From Actinomycetota bacterium (lineage in GTDB: Bacteria; Actinomycetota; Humimicrobiia; Humimicrobiales; Humimicrobiaceae), in contig JADHVN010000011.1 in the NCBI GenBank assembly GCA_016783995.1, positions 1 through 20,230 on the forward strand: a stretch of DNA of 20,230 nucleotides, read 5' to 3'. The notes below the pieces were generated by a model, which searched no databases, was not told the DNA's origin, and saw nothing but the letters and a program-made list of their open reading frames with translations. The stretch's first letter is position 1, and each line of letters begins with the position of its first letter. The translations under genes were made by a program, and so were the position numbers. This document shows positions 1 to 7,659 of the stretch, one piece after another.

Positions 1-1130
1 TAACAGAAGATATAGAGGACGATCTTTATATTTCTGGTGCAAATGTAGTTATAACAGGAGATACAGATTCGGATATTATATGCGTAGGAGGAAGATTGCA
101 GTTTGATGGAGATATTGGCGGAGATCTGATGGCAGCAGGAGGATATATAACTGTAAATGGTGACCTGGGAGATGATGCAAGGGTTGCAGGTGGGATCATT
201 ACCATAAATGGTGATGTTGGTGACGATTTAATTGTAGTAGGTGGACAGATAACAATAGGTAAAAATACAAAAATAGACGGTGATTTAGTTATTAATGGCG
301 GAACTTTAAATGTTAATGGCGAGGTTGTGGGCAAAGTTATAGCTAGTGGTGGAGAAATTGATATTGATGGAAAAATTGGTGGAGATGTTATTATTGGTGA
401 TGTTAGTTTTCTTTCAATTTCTGAAGATTCAGAGATAGGAGGGGATTTAAGTTATAGTTCTACTCGAGATGCTACAATAAAAATTTCAAAAAATGCTGAG
501 ATAAGTGGTGAAGTAAAATATACTGAAATTGAAGAACCTGAAGCGGTAAGTAAAATCGGTGTTCCTGAAGGTGCGTTAGCAGGCATTTTTAGTACTTTTG
601 GTGCTGCTTATTTTGGCAGTAAAATTATTTCATTTTTAAGCCTATTTGTTCTTGGAATAATATTAATACTGGCAATACCTGCAGTGTTTAATAAATTTAA
701 CAAAAGAATGAGCAGTACTTTAGGAATGTGTGTTGGAGCTGGAGCAATAACACTATTTGGAGTGCCTGTAGGAATTATAGCACTATTTGTAATTGCGGTA
801 TTTTTATTTATTACAGTAATAGGTGCAGGGCTTGGAATACTGACAATTTCAGCTAATTTAATTCTTATAATACTGTATGCTGTTTTAATATATGTAAGCA
901 CTGTATTTTTATCCTATTTTATAGGTGAGAAGATTTTGTCCAAAACACGTCTTAATTTAAAGAAATATGGTTGGAAAGTATTGGCTTATCTTATCGGTCT
1001 TGTAATAATAGTTATTGCATTTAGTATTCCATTTGCTGGATGGGCCTTCAAGCTTGCAGGTATTTTATTTGGACTTGGTGGGCTCACACTTATCATAAAA
1101 GATTGGCTTCCTAAATTTAAAAAGCCATAA
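1..1130 (+). CDS. Polymer-forming (bactofilin-like repeat) multi-pass membrane protein, 5' partial
   Basis: The frame is open from base 3 with no convincing start, so the gene begins upstream of the window; the TTG at 96 lies inside the repeat region and is not a likely start. The visible N-terminal 150 or so residues are short beta-strand repeats of roughly 18-20 residues, rich in GG, NGD and GDD turns (GGDLMAAGGYITVNGD, then GDVGDDLIVVGGQITI). This is the pattern of right-handed beta-helix polymer-forming proteins related to bactofilins. After a short linker come about five or six hydrophobic segments (for example FLSLFVLGIILILAIPAV and VPVGIIALFVIAVFLF), ending with KFKKP. The architecture suggests a beta-helix scaffold anchored in the membrane; which side it faces is not visible because the N-terminus is missing. 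The family assignment is from repeat pattern and I cannot name a substrate. Confidence 0.75.
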   Translation, partial: TEDIEDDLYISGANVVITGDTDSDIICVGGRLQFDGDIGGDLMAAGGYITVNGDLGDDARVAGGIITINGDVGDDLIVVGGQITIGKNTKIDGDLVINGGTLNVNGEVVGKVIASGGEIDIDGKIGGDVIIGDVSFLSISEDSEIGGDLSYSSTRDATIKISKNAEISGEVKYTEIEEPEAVSKIGVPEGALAGIFSTFGAAYFGSKIISFLSLFVLGIILILAIPAVFNKFNKRMSSTLGMCVGAGAITLFGVPVGIIALFVIAVFLFITVIGAGLGILTISANLILIILYAVLIYVSTVFLSYFIGEKILSKTRLNLKKYGWKVLAYLIGLVIIVIAFSIPFAGWAFKLAGILFGLGGLTLIIKDWLPKFKKP

Positions 1131-1184
1131 ATTTAAAATGATTAGTTGATGAAATAATTTAGTCATTTTATTTTTTATATAGGT

Positions 1185-1222
1185 AAAAAAATAGTCCTAT
1201 AATAAAAGCAGGACTATTTTTT
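1185..1222. terminator. Bidirectional Rho-independent terminator
   Basis: AAAAAATAGTCCT at 1185-1197 pairs perfectly with AGGACTATTTTTT at 1210-1222 around a 12-base loop. There is a T run on the plus strand and, because the arms start with A residues, a T run on the minus strand too. It lies between convergent genes ending at 1130 (+) and 1258 (-), so it can end transcription in both directions. Confidence 0.85.
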
Positions 1223-1257
1223 TTATAATAAAATAAATTTTTAGTATTTAATTTAGA

Positions 1258-1449
1258 TTAACCGGTAGTTATTGCTTCTGAAGGGCAGCTTTCTACTGCT
1301 TCCTGGATACATTCTTCATCATATTCATCATAGTCAGTTTTAGTAACTATTGCTATGTCTTCATCTTCATCTAACTTGAAAATATCAGGGCATGTTTCTT
1401 CACAGAGTCCACAACCTGTGCATAATTCATTGTCTATTTTTATTTCCAC
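1258..1449 (-). CDS. Ferredoxin, single [4Fe-4S] type
   Basis: A 63-residue acidic protein. It has C10-x2-C13-x2-C16 near the N-terminus and C55-P near the C-terminus, the four ligands of a one-cluster bacterial ferredoxin. Two further cysteines, C20 and C47, sit where the monocluster ferredoxins of Thermotoga and Desulfovibrio carry a disulfide or spare cysteine pair. The second cluster motif of 2[4Fe-4S] ferredoxins is absent. Length matches the roughly 60-residue family norm. It is a cytoplasmic low-potential electron carrier. The start is GTG at 1449, set by a GAAAGGA ribosome site about 6 bases upstream. It is monocistronic, facing a terminator shared with the gene at the window's left edge. 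The electron partner cannot be told from context. Confidence 0.92.
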   Translation of the reverse strand: MEIKIDNELCTGCGLCEETCPDIFKLDEDEDIAIVTKTDYDEYDEECIQEAVESCPSEAITTG

Positions 1450-1638
1450 TAAAATTCCTTTCTATCCTTATTGTAGTTTATTAGTGTAATATACAAAATT
1501 TTTTTACCTAATACAATAAAATTTTTAAATATTTTTATTTATTTTTCTGTAATAGATATGTGATTTAAATATAAATTGTATTATAGTTATAGTAATTATT
1601 TTATTCTTAAAATTATTAGATTAAAAAAGGATAAGTGA

Positions 1639-2022
1639 TTGATTATGGCTCCTAAGATTTATGTAATTACAAAAAAATATAAGATTGAGCTGCAGTTGAA
1701 TAATTCAAAAACCTCTAATAAATTATTAAAAATCCTACCTTTAAAGTCAACTATAAATAAATGGGGCAATGAAATATATTTTTCTATTCCATTAAAAACA
1801 GGACTAGAGAAAGGTGTAGAAGTTGTGGATGTTGGGACTGCAGCTTTCTGGCCGCCTGGTAATGCTTTGTGTATTTTTTTCGGTAGAACTCCTGCGAGTG
1901 TTGGAGATAAACCACAGGCAGCGAGTCCGGTAACTGTATTAGGGAATGTAATTAATAAAAAAAGTATTAAAGACCTGAAAAATATAAAGGATGGAGATGA
2001 GGTAGAGGTAAAATCTATTTAG
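1639..2022 (+). CDS. Cyclophilin-like fold protein (TM1367/DUF369 type)
   Basis: A 127-residue protein. From about residue 40 it carries the family's conserved run: WGNEIYFSIP, then DVGTAAFWPPGNALCIFFG, then TPAS and SPVTVLGNV, ending with DLKNIKDGDEVEV. I recognise this as the Cyclophil_like family typified by Thermotoga maritima TM1367, a small beta-barrel resembling cyclophilin but not shown to be a peptidyl-prolyl isomerase; its function is unknown. The TTG at 1639 has an AAAAAGGA site 7 bases upstream, while the ATG at 1645 is 13 bases away, so TTG is favoured by spacing but ATG remains possible. It is followed after 68 bases by the PAS-GGDEF gene in the same direction. Confidence 0.85.
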   Translation: MIMAPKIYVITKKYKIELQLNNSKTSNKLLKILPLKSTINKWGNEIYFSIPLKTGLEKGVEVVDVGTAAFWPPGNALCIFFGRTPASVGDKPQAASPVTVLGNVINKKSIKDLKNIKDGDEVEVKSI

Positions 2023-2090
2023 TAATGATTTTATATTTACTTGCTGATTAGAATTGTTATTAATAAAAGAAGAAAAAGATAAGTAAAAAT

Positions 2091-3539
2091 ATGGATAATA
2101 AAAATATACCAGAACTAGCTAATGTGTACAATTCTTTGTTAAATACTTTCAGTAATGCAATTATTATTGTTGATTCAGACAGTAAGATTATTTTTTGGAA
2201 TGATGGAGCTAAGAAGCTTTTTTATTATAAAAGTAAGGAAATTATTGGAAAATCAATAAATATAATAATCCCTGACGCGATATATAATAACAAAGTAGCG
2301 ATAAGGGAAATAATATCTTTTAAAAAAATACAGAACATAAAAAAGTCAATAAGCTCAATAGGGTTAAGAAAAGACGGCATAGAAATTAAAGTTGAGATAT
2401 CAATTTCTTTTTGGAAATCTAATAATAGTATTTTTTATACATTAATTATTAGTGACATAACTGTTCAAAAAAAGAAAGAAGAAAAGTTAAGATATAAGAG
2501 TTTCCATGATACATTAACCGGCCTTTATAATAGAGCTTACTTTGAGGAAGAGCTGAAAAGATTAGATACATCAAGGCAATTACCACTAAGTATGCTTATT
2601 GGGGATATAAATGGATTAAAATTAATAAATGATGCCTTTGGATACAAGGAAGGGGATTTAATACTTAAAGGCATGGCAGATATATTAAAAAAATCCTGCA
2701 GGGCTGACGATATTATTGCAAGGTGGGGAGGAGATGAGTTTGTAATAATGCTCCCAAATACTTGTGAAGATGTTGTTGGCAAGATCATATCTAGGGTAAG
2801 GAGAGAGTGTGAAAAATTTAATTATAAAAATATACCTTTAAATATATCATTAGGATTCTCAACAAAGGTTAAAATTAACCAGGAAATATCAGATATTATA
2901 AGAGAAGCTGAAAGCAGGATGAAAGAGGAGAAACTGCTTGAGAGTAAAAAAATTGCAGCTTCAATTATAAAATATCTTAAAAAATCCCTATGGGAAAGCG
3001 ATAGTGAGGCAAAGAGTGAGGCAGAGCGTATAAAAAATATGGCTATAAAATTAGCAAAAGCTGCTAAATTGCCACGAAGTGAGATAGATAATTTAATACT
3101 GTTGTCTACATTTAAAGATATTGGGGAGATAGCAATAAAAAGGAGTTTGATTGAGAGCGAGAAAGAGTTTGGTGAAGAAGATTGGATGATTATAAAGAGA
3201 CATCCTGAGATAGGTTATAGAATTGCTAAATCTTCCACACAGCTTGCTTCAATTACTGAAGCGATATTGGCTCATCACGAAAATTGGGATGGAAGCGGGT
3301 ATCCTCATAAATTAACAGGGACAAGTATCCCGCAAATATCTAGAATTATTGCGATTATTGATGCTTATAATGCTATGGTTTATGGCAGACAGTATAAGAA
3401 AGCCATAAGCAAGGAAGAAGCTGTTGAAGAATTAAAAAGATGTTCAGGTAAACAATTTGATCCCAAATTGGTTAATGTATTTGTTGATATTTTAAAAGAT
3501 AAGGAAAAGGAATTAAGCTTATTTAAAGAAATTGAATAG
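2091..3539 (+). CDS. PAS-GGDEF-HD-GYP protein (c-di-GMP signalling)
   Basis: A 482-residue soluble protein with three domains. A PAS sensor (about residues 10-130; IIIVDSDSKIIFWNDGA) is followed by a GGDEF domain (about 145-290; GDINGLKLIND, GGDEF at 213-217) and an HD-GYP domain (about 300-470; HHENWDGSGYP at 395-405). The GGDEF motif is intact, and RADD just upstream (R-x-x-D, five residues before GGDEF) matches the c-di-GMP feedback I-site, so diguanylate cyclase activity is plausible. The HD-GYP domain is unusual. H371, H395, H396 and D424 are kept, but the first helix has EAER where HxxR is expected (E310), and the HD dyad reads K342-D343. Two of the usual metal-ligand histidines therefore appear lost, and phosphodiesterase activity is doubtful. 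There are no membrane segments, so the signal is cytoplasmic. No good Shine-Dalgarno site is visible. Confidence 0.92.
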   Translation: MDNKNIPELANVYNSLLNTFSNAIIIVDSDSKIIFWNDGAKKLFYYKSKEIIGKSINIIIPDAIYNNKVAIREIISFKKIQNIKKSISSIGLRKDGIEIKVEISISFWKSNNSIFYTLIISDITVQKKKEEKLRYKSFHDTLTGLYNRAYFEEELKRLDTSRQLPLSMLIGDINGLKLINDAFGYKEGDLILKGMADILKKSCRADDIIARWGGDEFVIMLPNTCEDVVGKIISRVRRECEKFNYKNIPLNISLGFSTKVKINQEISDIIREAESRMKEEKLLESKKIAASIIKYLKKSLWESDSEAKSEAERIKNMAIKLAKAAKLPRSEIDNLILLSTFKDIGEIAIKRSLIESEKEFGEEDWMIIKRHPEIGYRIAKSSTQLASITEAILAHHENWDGSGYPHKLTGTSIPQISRIIAIIDAYNAMVYGRQYKKAISKEEAVEELKRCSGKQFDPKLVNVFVDILKDKEKELSLFKEIE

Positions 3540-3581
3540 AGGCAGGTTGTTGTTTTCTAAAATATATTCGCAGCTAAAAAA

Positions 3582-4211
3582 ATGGTTTGTTCTTATGAAG
3601 CTATGGTTGATAAATTAAGAAGTAATGATATTTTAAATTATAATTTTTATAAGAGAAATACTTCAATAGTTGCGAAGGAACTTCTGGGCAAAATACTGGT
3701 AAAGACTAAATATAATAAAACAATTGGCGGATTAATAGTAGAGACAGAAGCTTATTACGGTATGGATGATCCAGCCAGTCATGCCTCAAGAGGGCTTACG
3801 CCGAGGGCAAAAATAATGTTTGGCAGACCAGGCATTGCCTATGTTTATCTATGTTATGGGATGTATTATCTATTAAATGTTGTAACTGAAACTAAAGGTA
3901 ATCCAGGAGCGGTATTAATTAGGGCAGTTGAGCCTATTTATGGGATTAATATAATGGCAAGGAAGAGAGGGATCAAAGAGAAGGAAAAATTGGCAAACGG
4001 ACCTGGTAAATTAACTATAGCTCTGGGAGTAAATAGTAGTGATAATAGAAAAGATTTTACTAAAATTAAAAGTAAACTATGTATTTATAATAATAAGATT
4101 TTAAATAGAGATATAAAGATATCTGTTTCTAAAAGAATAGGAATAACAAACGGCAGGGATAAGCAGCTGCGATATTTTATTAAAGATAGTAAATTTGTAT
4201 CTAATTATTGA
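3582..4211 (+). CDS. 3-methyladenine DNA glycosylase, AAG/MPG family
   Basis: A 209-residue protein of the alkyladenine glycosylase family, which excises alkylated purines in base-excision repair. The signature VETEAYYGMDDPASHASRG is present. By alignment to human AAG, E56 corresponds to the catalytic Glu125, Y58 to Tyr127 and H67 to His136. AYVYLCYGMYYLLNVV matches the following conserved block, and NGPGKLTIALG the later NGPGKLC-type block. Length is normal for bacteria. Two in-frame ATGs (3582 and 3603) are possible starts and neither has a clear ribosome site; the domain proper starts near residue 25, so either would work. It lies 42 bases after the PAS-GGDEF gene and is probably cotranscribed. 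Confidence 0.92.
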   Translation: MVCSYEAMVDKLRSNDILNYNFYKRNTSIVAKELLGKILVKTKYNKTIGGLIVETEAYYGMDDPASHASRGLTPRAKIMFGRPGIAYVYLCYGMYYLLNVVTETKGNPGAVLIRAVEPIYGINIMARKRGIKEKEKLANGPGKLTIALGVNSSDNRKDFTKIKSKLCIYNNKILNRDIKISVSKRIGITNGRDKQLRYFIKDSKFVSNY

Positions 4212-4292
4212 CCAGTATTAATTAAGATTTACTAATTTACTAATAGCAGTTAAAATGTATTATTAATATATTATTATTTTTAGAAGGTAAAG

Positions 4293-4721
4293 ATGATTGA
4301 TGTTAAAAAGTTACATCGAGTATCATACATGTCAAAAAGGATGTATGTAATTAGAGATATGTGTGAACATAAAAATTTTGATATTAAATATTTGTTTGGG
4401 CTTTTTAATTACTATAGTGAGAAAAATAAAGGAGACAGCTTCTGGGAAAGAATATTTAAAAAAGCTTCTTTTACGGGTACACTTAAGGAAACCTTTGATA
4501 AATTTAACTCCAGCATAGATGAACTGGTAAAAAATCTAAAAGTTGGCAAAGAAGAATATATTTCAAAAAAATATAAAGAAGTAGATAAATTGTTAGCTGA
4601 TTTGGTTATTAATTTAGAGGAACAATTGGGTGTTGAGAGGGAAGCGGATAAAGATACTGTCCGTGGATGTTTGGATGAAAATTTAAAACAGCTTATAGAA
4701 AGCAGTCTTAAGGGACTTTAA
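4293..4721 (+). CDS. Hypothetical helical protein
   Basis: I do not recognise this 142-residue protein. It is lysine- and glutamate-rich, predicted mostly helical, with no signal peptide or membrane segment. Residues 60-110 (TLKETFDKFNSSIDELVKNL, then YKEVDKLLADLVINLEEQLG) have heptad-like spacing consistent with a helical bundle or short coiled coil. The two cysteines visible, C24 and C125, form no motif. The coding call is good: ATG at 4293 has AGAAGG about 6 bases upstream, and codon use matches its neighbours. It is 81 bases after the glycosylase gene and converges on the TPR gene 28 bases later; no strong terminator is visible between them. Confidence 0.7.
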   Translation: MIDVKKLHRVSYMSKRMYVIRDMCEHKNFDIKYLFGLFNYYSEKNKGDSFWERIFKKASFTGTLKETFDKFNSSIDELVKNLKVGKEEYISKKYKEVDKLLADLVINLEEQLGVEREADKDTVRGCLDENLKQLIESSLKGL

Positions 4722-4749
4722 TAGCACCTCTATTATAAATTTCTATTTA

Positions 4750-6162
4750 CTATTGTTCAGAGATTTTATATATTTCTTTATACTGCTGGTTCTCTTCATA
4801 GGTTACTTCTCCATAAAAAGGCGGGATATCAGATTTTTCAAGTTCAGCGGCAATTTTATATATTCCTGATTTGATATCAATTTCTGTTTTAGATTCAGCT
4901 TCTAATTTAATTATCCTGTATTCAGGTCCTTTAATATAAATAATTAGGTTGTATAGTGTGGTATTTTCAATATGTAATCCACTTTGCTCAGGGATAGAAA
5001 TAGATTTGTAAGGTATTGATTGAATAATTTCAGTATGATCTGAGCCGGCAACCAGCTTTATTTTACTGTCAACAACAAATGGAGTTAATTGTCCTTCCAT
5101 ATCAGGACTCAAATCAACTATAGTATCATAAACAAATAGTGCCTTAGAATAATCATTAGCATTATAAAAATCGTAACCAATATTTCTTAAAGTACTGGTT
5201 GGAGTATTGGAAAATATTGTTCTTTTTTGGTTATTAAAGATATAGCTATTTTGTTCCTGAATTTCTTTATCAAGATCCAGTATTTTTAAGAATTCTTTTA
5301 TACTGTTTTCATAATCTTTATTTTCATTTAGTTCCAGTGATTCACTTATATATGTTTTAAATAATAAGAGATTTGCTTCTTTAGAAGTATCACTTTCGGG
5401 GTAGCCGCTGATTATATTGTTTAAGATTTCTATTGTTTCATTCCAGTTCTTGCTTTTATAAAAACCTAAAGCTGCATTATATGAATATTCTGGAATTTTG
5501 TAAGTAGAAATAAAAGCTTCGTTTGTATCTGGAAATTGCTCTATTATTTCGTTTAAAATTTCTATTGCTTTTAAGTAGTTTTGTCCTGATTTTTCATAGT
5601 TTTTTTCATCATAAGAATTTTCTGCAATTTTTGCATAACAGTCAGTAAAAATTTTTTTTATTTCAAGGTCCTGGGGCTGGATTATTTCTTTACTAATTGC
5701 TTTACTGAAATAGGAGATAGCTTCCTCGTAATCATTGTTTGAATAATAAGCAAGTGATATATTCCTTAAAGCTTCATCATATATTTTACTGTTTGGATAT
5801 TTATTTAAAATAATCTTATATTTATCAATTGATTCAGTATAGTCTTTATTTTCATAACATTGTCTGGCGTCTTGGTATATTGCTGAAGGACCAAAAATGG
5901 TGGGCATGATGATGCCTGCAGTAAAAATAATAAAAAAAATTATAAATATAAATCCAGCAGTTATTTTTTTTACAAAATTAAAAATAGCCAGAATCAAACT
6001 TATTACAACTACCGGTATGCTAATAAATGGTAAATAGTCCCAGAACATTCCTTCGTCAGTATAAAATAGATATCCTGAACCAATGGTAATAAGTATAAAT
6101 ATAACCATAAAAAAAATAGAACCCGCACCTAATTTATTTTTTCTTCTATATGGATACATCAA
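4750..6162 (-). CDS. Membrane-anchored TPR protein
   Basis: A 470-residue protein. Three hydrophobic segments at about residues 14-32, 42-64 and 69-91 anchor the N-terminus. A long helical region then carries several TPR-like repeats, for example CYENKDYTESIDKYKIILNK and YYSNNDYEEAISYFSKAI, then FYKSKNWNETIEILNNIISG and FYNANDYSKALFVYDTIVDL. The last 100 residues look beta-rich (LHIENTTLYNLIIYIKGPEY) and may form a separate small domain. Tetratricopeptide proteins of this kind are scaffolds for protein-protein contact; no enzyme motif is seen. The ATG overlaps the stop of the GNAT gene by 4 bases (ATGA), indicating translational coupling. It is the last gene of the slipin cluster, so a role in a membrane complex with slipin is a reasonable inference, not shown. 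Confidence 0.8.
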   Translation of the reverse strand: MMYPYRRKNKLGAGSIFFMVIFILITIGSGYLFYTDEGMFWDYLPFISIPVVVISLILAIFNFVKKITAGFIFIIFFIIFTAGIIMPTIFGPSAIYQDARQCYENKDYTESIDKYKIILNKYPNSKIYDEALRNISLAYYSNNDYEEAISYFSKAISKEIIQPQDLEIKKIFTDCYAKIAENSYDEKNYEKSGQNYLKAIEILNEIIEQFPDTNEAFISTYKIPEYSYNAALGFYKSKNWNETIEILNNIISGYPESDTSKEANLLLFKTYISESLELNENKDYENSIKEFLKILDLDKEIQEQNSYIFNNQKRTIFSNTPTSTLRNIGYDFYNANDYSKALFVYDTIVDLSPDMEGQLTPFVVDSKIKLVAGSDHTEIIQSIPYKSISIPEQSGLHIENTTLYNLIIYIKGPEYRIIKLEAESKTEIDIKSGIYKIAAELEKSDIPPFYGEVTYEENQQYKEIYKISEQ

Positions 6163-6701
6163 CTATACTCCATTACGTAAGTGTCCCAGTATTTATTATC
6201 ATAAAGGTGATTTTTCTTAAGAATTTTTATTAATTTAAATCCGCATTTTTTATAGGCTTTAATAGCTCTGTTATTATATTCATATACATTAAGATGTATA
6301 TTGGCAAGATTTAATTTATTTATTACAAAACCAGTAATGCTATCAATAACATCTGAACCATATCCTTTATTCCAGTATTCTTTATTACCTATTACTATTC
6401 CAAGTTCACAGGTTTTACTGACCCAATTTATCCTATGAAGGCCACAATTACCGATATATTTGTTTTTATCTTTAGCTATTATGGCAAAAACCATATCCTT
6501 ATTTGAAAGCTGGATTGAATTAAACCATTGAAATTCTTCATCTATAGTAAGTTCTTTAAAATTATGACTTAAGAATTTATTAACGGCAGGATCTTTTAAC
6601 CAGGTTATAGATGTTTCCAGATCATATCTTTCCAGCTTCCTCAGGATGATTTTTTTACCAGATATATTTTTATCTAGAAAAAAAAAGCTTTGGGCTATCA
6701 T
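6159..6701 (-). CDS. GNAT N-acetyltransferase, RimJ/RimL-like
   Basis: A 180-residue protein with the GNAT fold in RimJ/RimL (Acetyltransf_3) order. The family start GKKIILRKLERYDLETSITWL is followed by a central IGNCGLHRINWVSKTCELGI, then the acetyl-CoA phosphate-binding loop NKGYGSDVID, then NIHLNVYEYNNRAIKAYKKCGF, the usual beta5-alpha4 region. It would transfer acetyl from acetyl-CoA to an amine, possibly a protein N-terminus or small molecule; the substrate cannot be read from sequence. It starts 9 bases after the slipin stop and overlaps the TPR gene by 4 bases, so the three form one transcription unit. No clear Shine-Dalgarno precedes the ATG, consistent with coupling to slipin translation. 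Confidence 0.88.
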   Translation of the reverse strand: MIAQSFFFLDKNISGKKIILRKLERYDLETSITWLKDPAVNKFLSHNFKELTIDEEFQWFNSIQLSNKDMVFAIIAKDKNKYIGNCGLHRINWVSKTCELGIVIGNKEYWNKGYGSDVIDSITGFVINKLNLANIHLNVYEYNNRAIKAYKKCGFKLIKILKKNHLYDNKYWDTYVMEYS

Positions 6702-6710
6702 TGTATCTTG

Positions 6711-7499
6711 CTATATCTTATTATTTCTATCTTTGTTTTTTCCCATCAATTCTATAAAGGACTGTATAAAATCAATTGGTACTGGAAATATAATAGTTGA
6801 GTTTTGCTCTGCTGCTATTTCTCGAAGTGTTTGTAAAAATCTTAACTGTATTGATACAGGAAATTTGCTTAATATTTCAGCAGCATTGGAAAGCTTCTCT
6901 GATGCCTGAAACTCTCCTTCAGCATTTATAATTTTAGCCCGTCTTTCTCTTTCAGCTTCAGCCTGCCTAGCAAATGCTCTTTGTATTGATTGTGGAAGTT
7001 CAACGTCTTTTATTTCGACTGTTGATACTTTTATTCCCCATGGATCAGTCTGTTCATCAATTATTAACTGGAGTTCTTTATTTATTTTTTCTCTTCTTGA
7101 AAGGAGATCATCTAACTCTGCCTGTCCTAATATACTTCTTAAAGTTGTTTGAGCAATTTGAGAAGTGCCAAGTATATAGTTTTTTATAGCAATTACTGAT
7201 TTTTCAGGATACATTACTTTAAAATACACAACGGCATTTACTTTTACTGGAACATTGTCCCTAGTAATGACATCCTGAGGTGGGACATCTAAAGTGACAA
7301 TACGAAGATCGACTTTTACCATTTTATCTACAAAAGGAATTATAACAAATATTCCAGGACCTTTTGTGCTGCTCAGCCTTCCAAATCTAAATATTACACC
7401 TCTTTCATACTCTTTAAGAATTTTTATAGCAGAAATTAGAATTATAAGAACAAAAACAGCAGCGAGTATGATAATAATCAGTGTTCCTATGGGAATCAT
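6711..7499 (-). CDS. Slipin (stomatin-like SPFH/Band 7 membrane protein)
   Basis: A 262-residue protein. It has one N-terminal hydrophobic segment (about residues 4-27), then an SPFH/Band 7 domain starting with [13 protein letters not shown] and containing [20 protein letters not shown] and [21 protein letters not shown] charged coiled-coil follows ([20 protein letters not shown]) and a hydrophobic C-terminal stretch ([18 protein letters not shown]). Slipins form membrane-bound oligomers in ordered lipid domains. In Pyrococcus horikoshii the stomatin PH1511 is encoded with protease PH1510, which cuts its hydrophobic C-terminal part; the same partner lies upstream here. The start is well defined by AAGGAGGT about 5 bases before the ATG. 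A 160-base gap from the protease gene leaves room for its own promoter. Confidence 0.95.
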   Translation of the reverse strand: MIPIGTLIIIILAAVFVLIILISAIKILKEYERGVIFRFGRLSSTKGPGIFVIIPFVDKMVKVDLRIVTLDVPPQDVITRDNVPVKVNAVVYFKVMYPEKSVIAIKNYILGTSQIAQTTLRSILGQAELDDLLSRREKINKELQLIIDEQTDPWGIKVSTVEIKDVELPQSIQRAFARQAEAERERRAKIINAEGEFQASEKLSNAAEILSKFPVSIQLRFLQTLREIAAEQNSTIIFPVPIDFIQSFIELMGKNKDRNNKI

Positions 7500-7659
7500 A
7501 TAAACCTCCTTATTAATGTATTTTTTTATTATTATATTATTGTAACATTTGTTCTCATTAAATAATAACTATAAATTAAATTAATTATAAAAATAAAAAA
7601 TTTTCTTGGACAAATAAAATTTATATATTTCTTCTTTTTTTGTAAAAATAGTTAAACAA

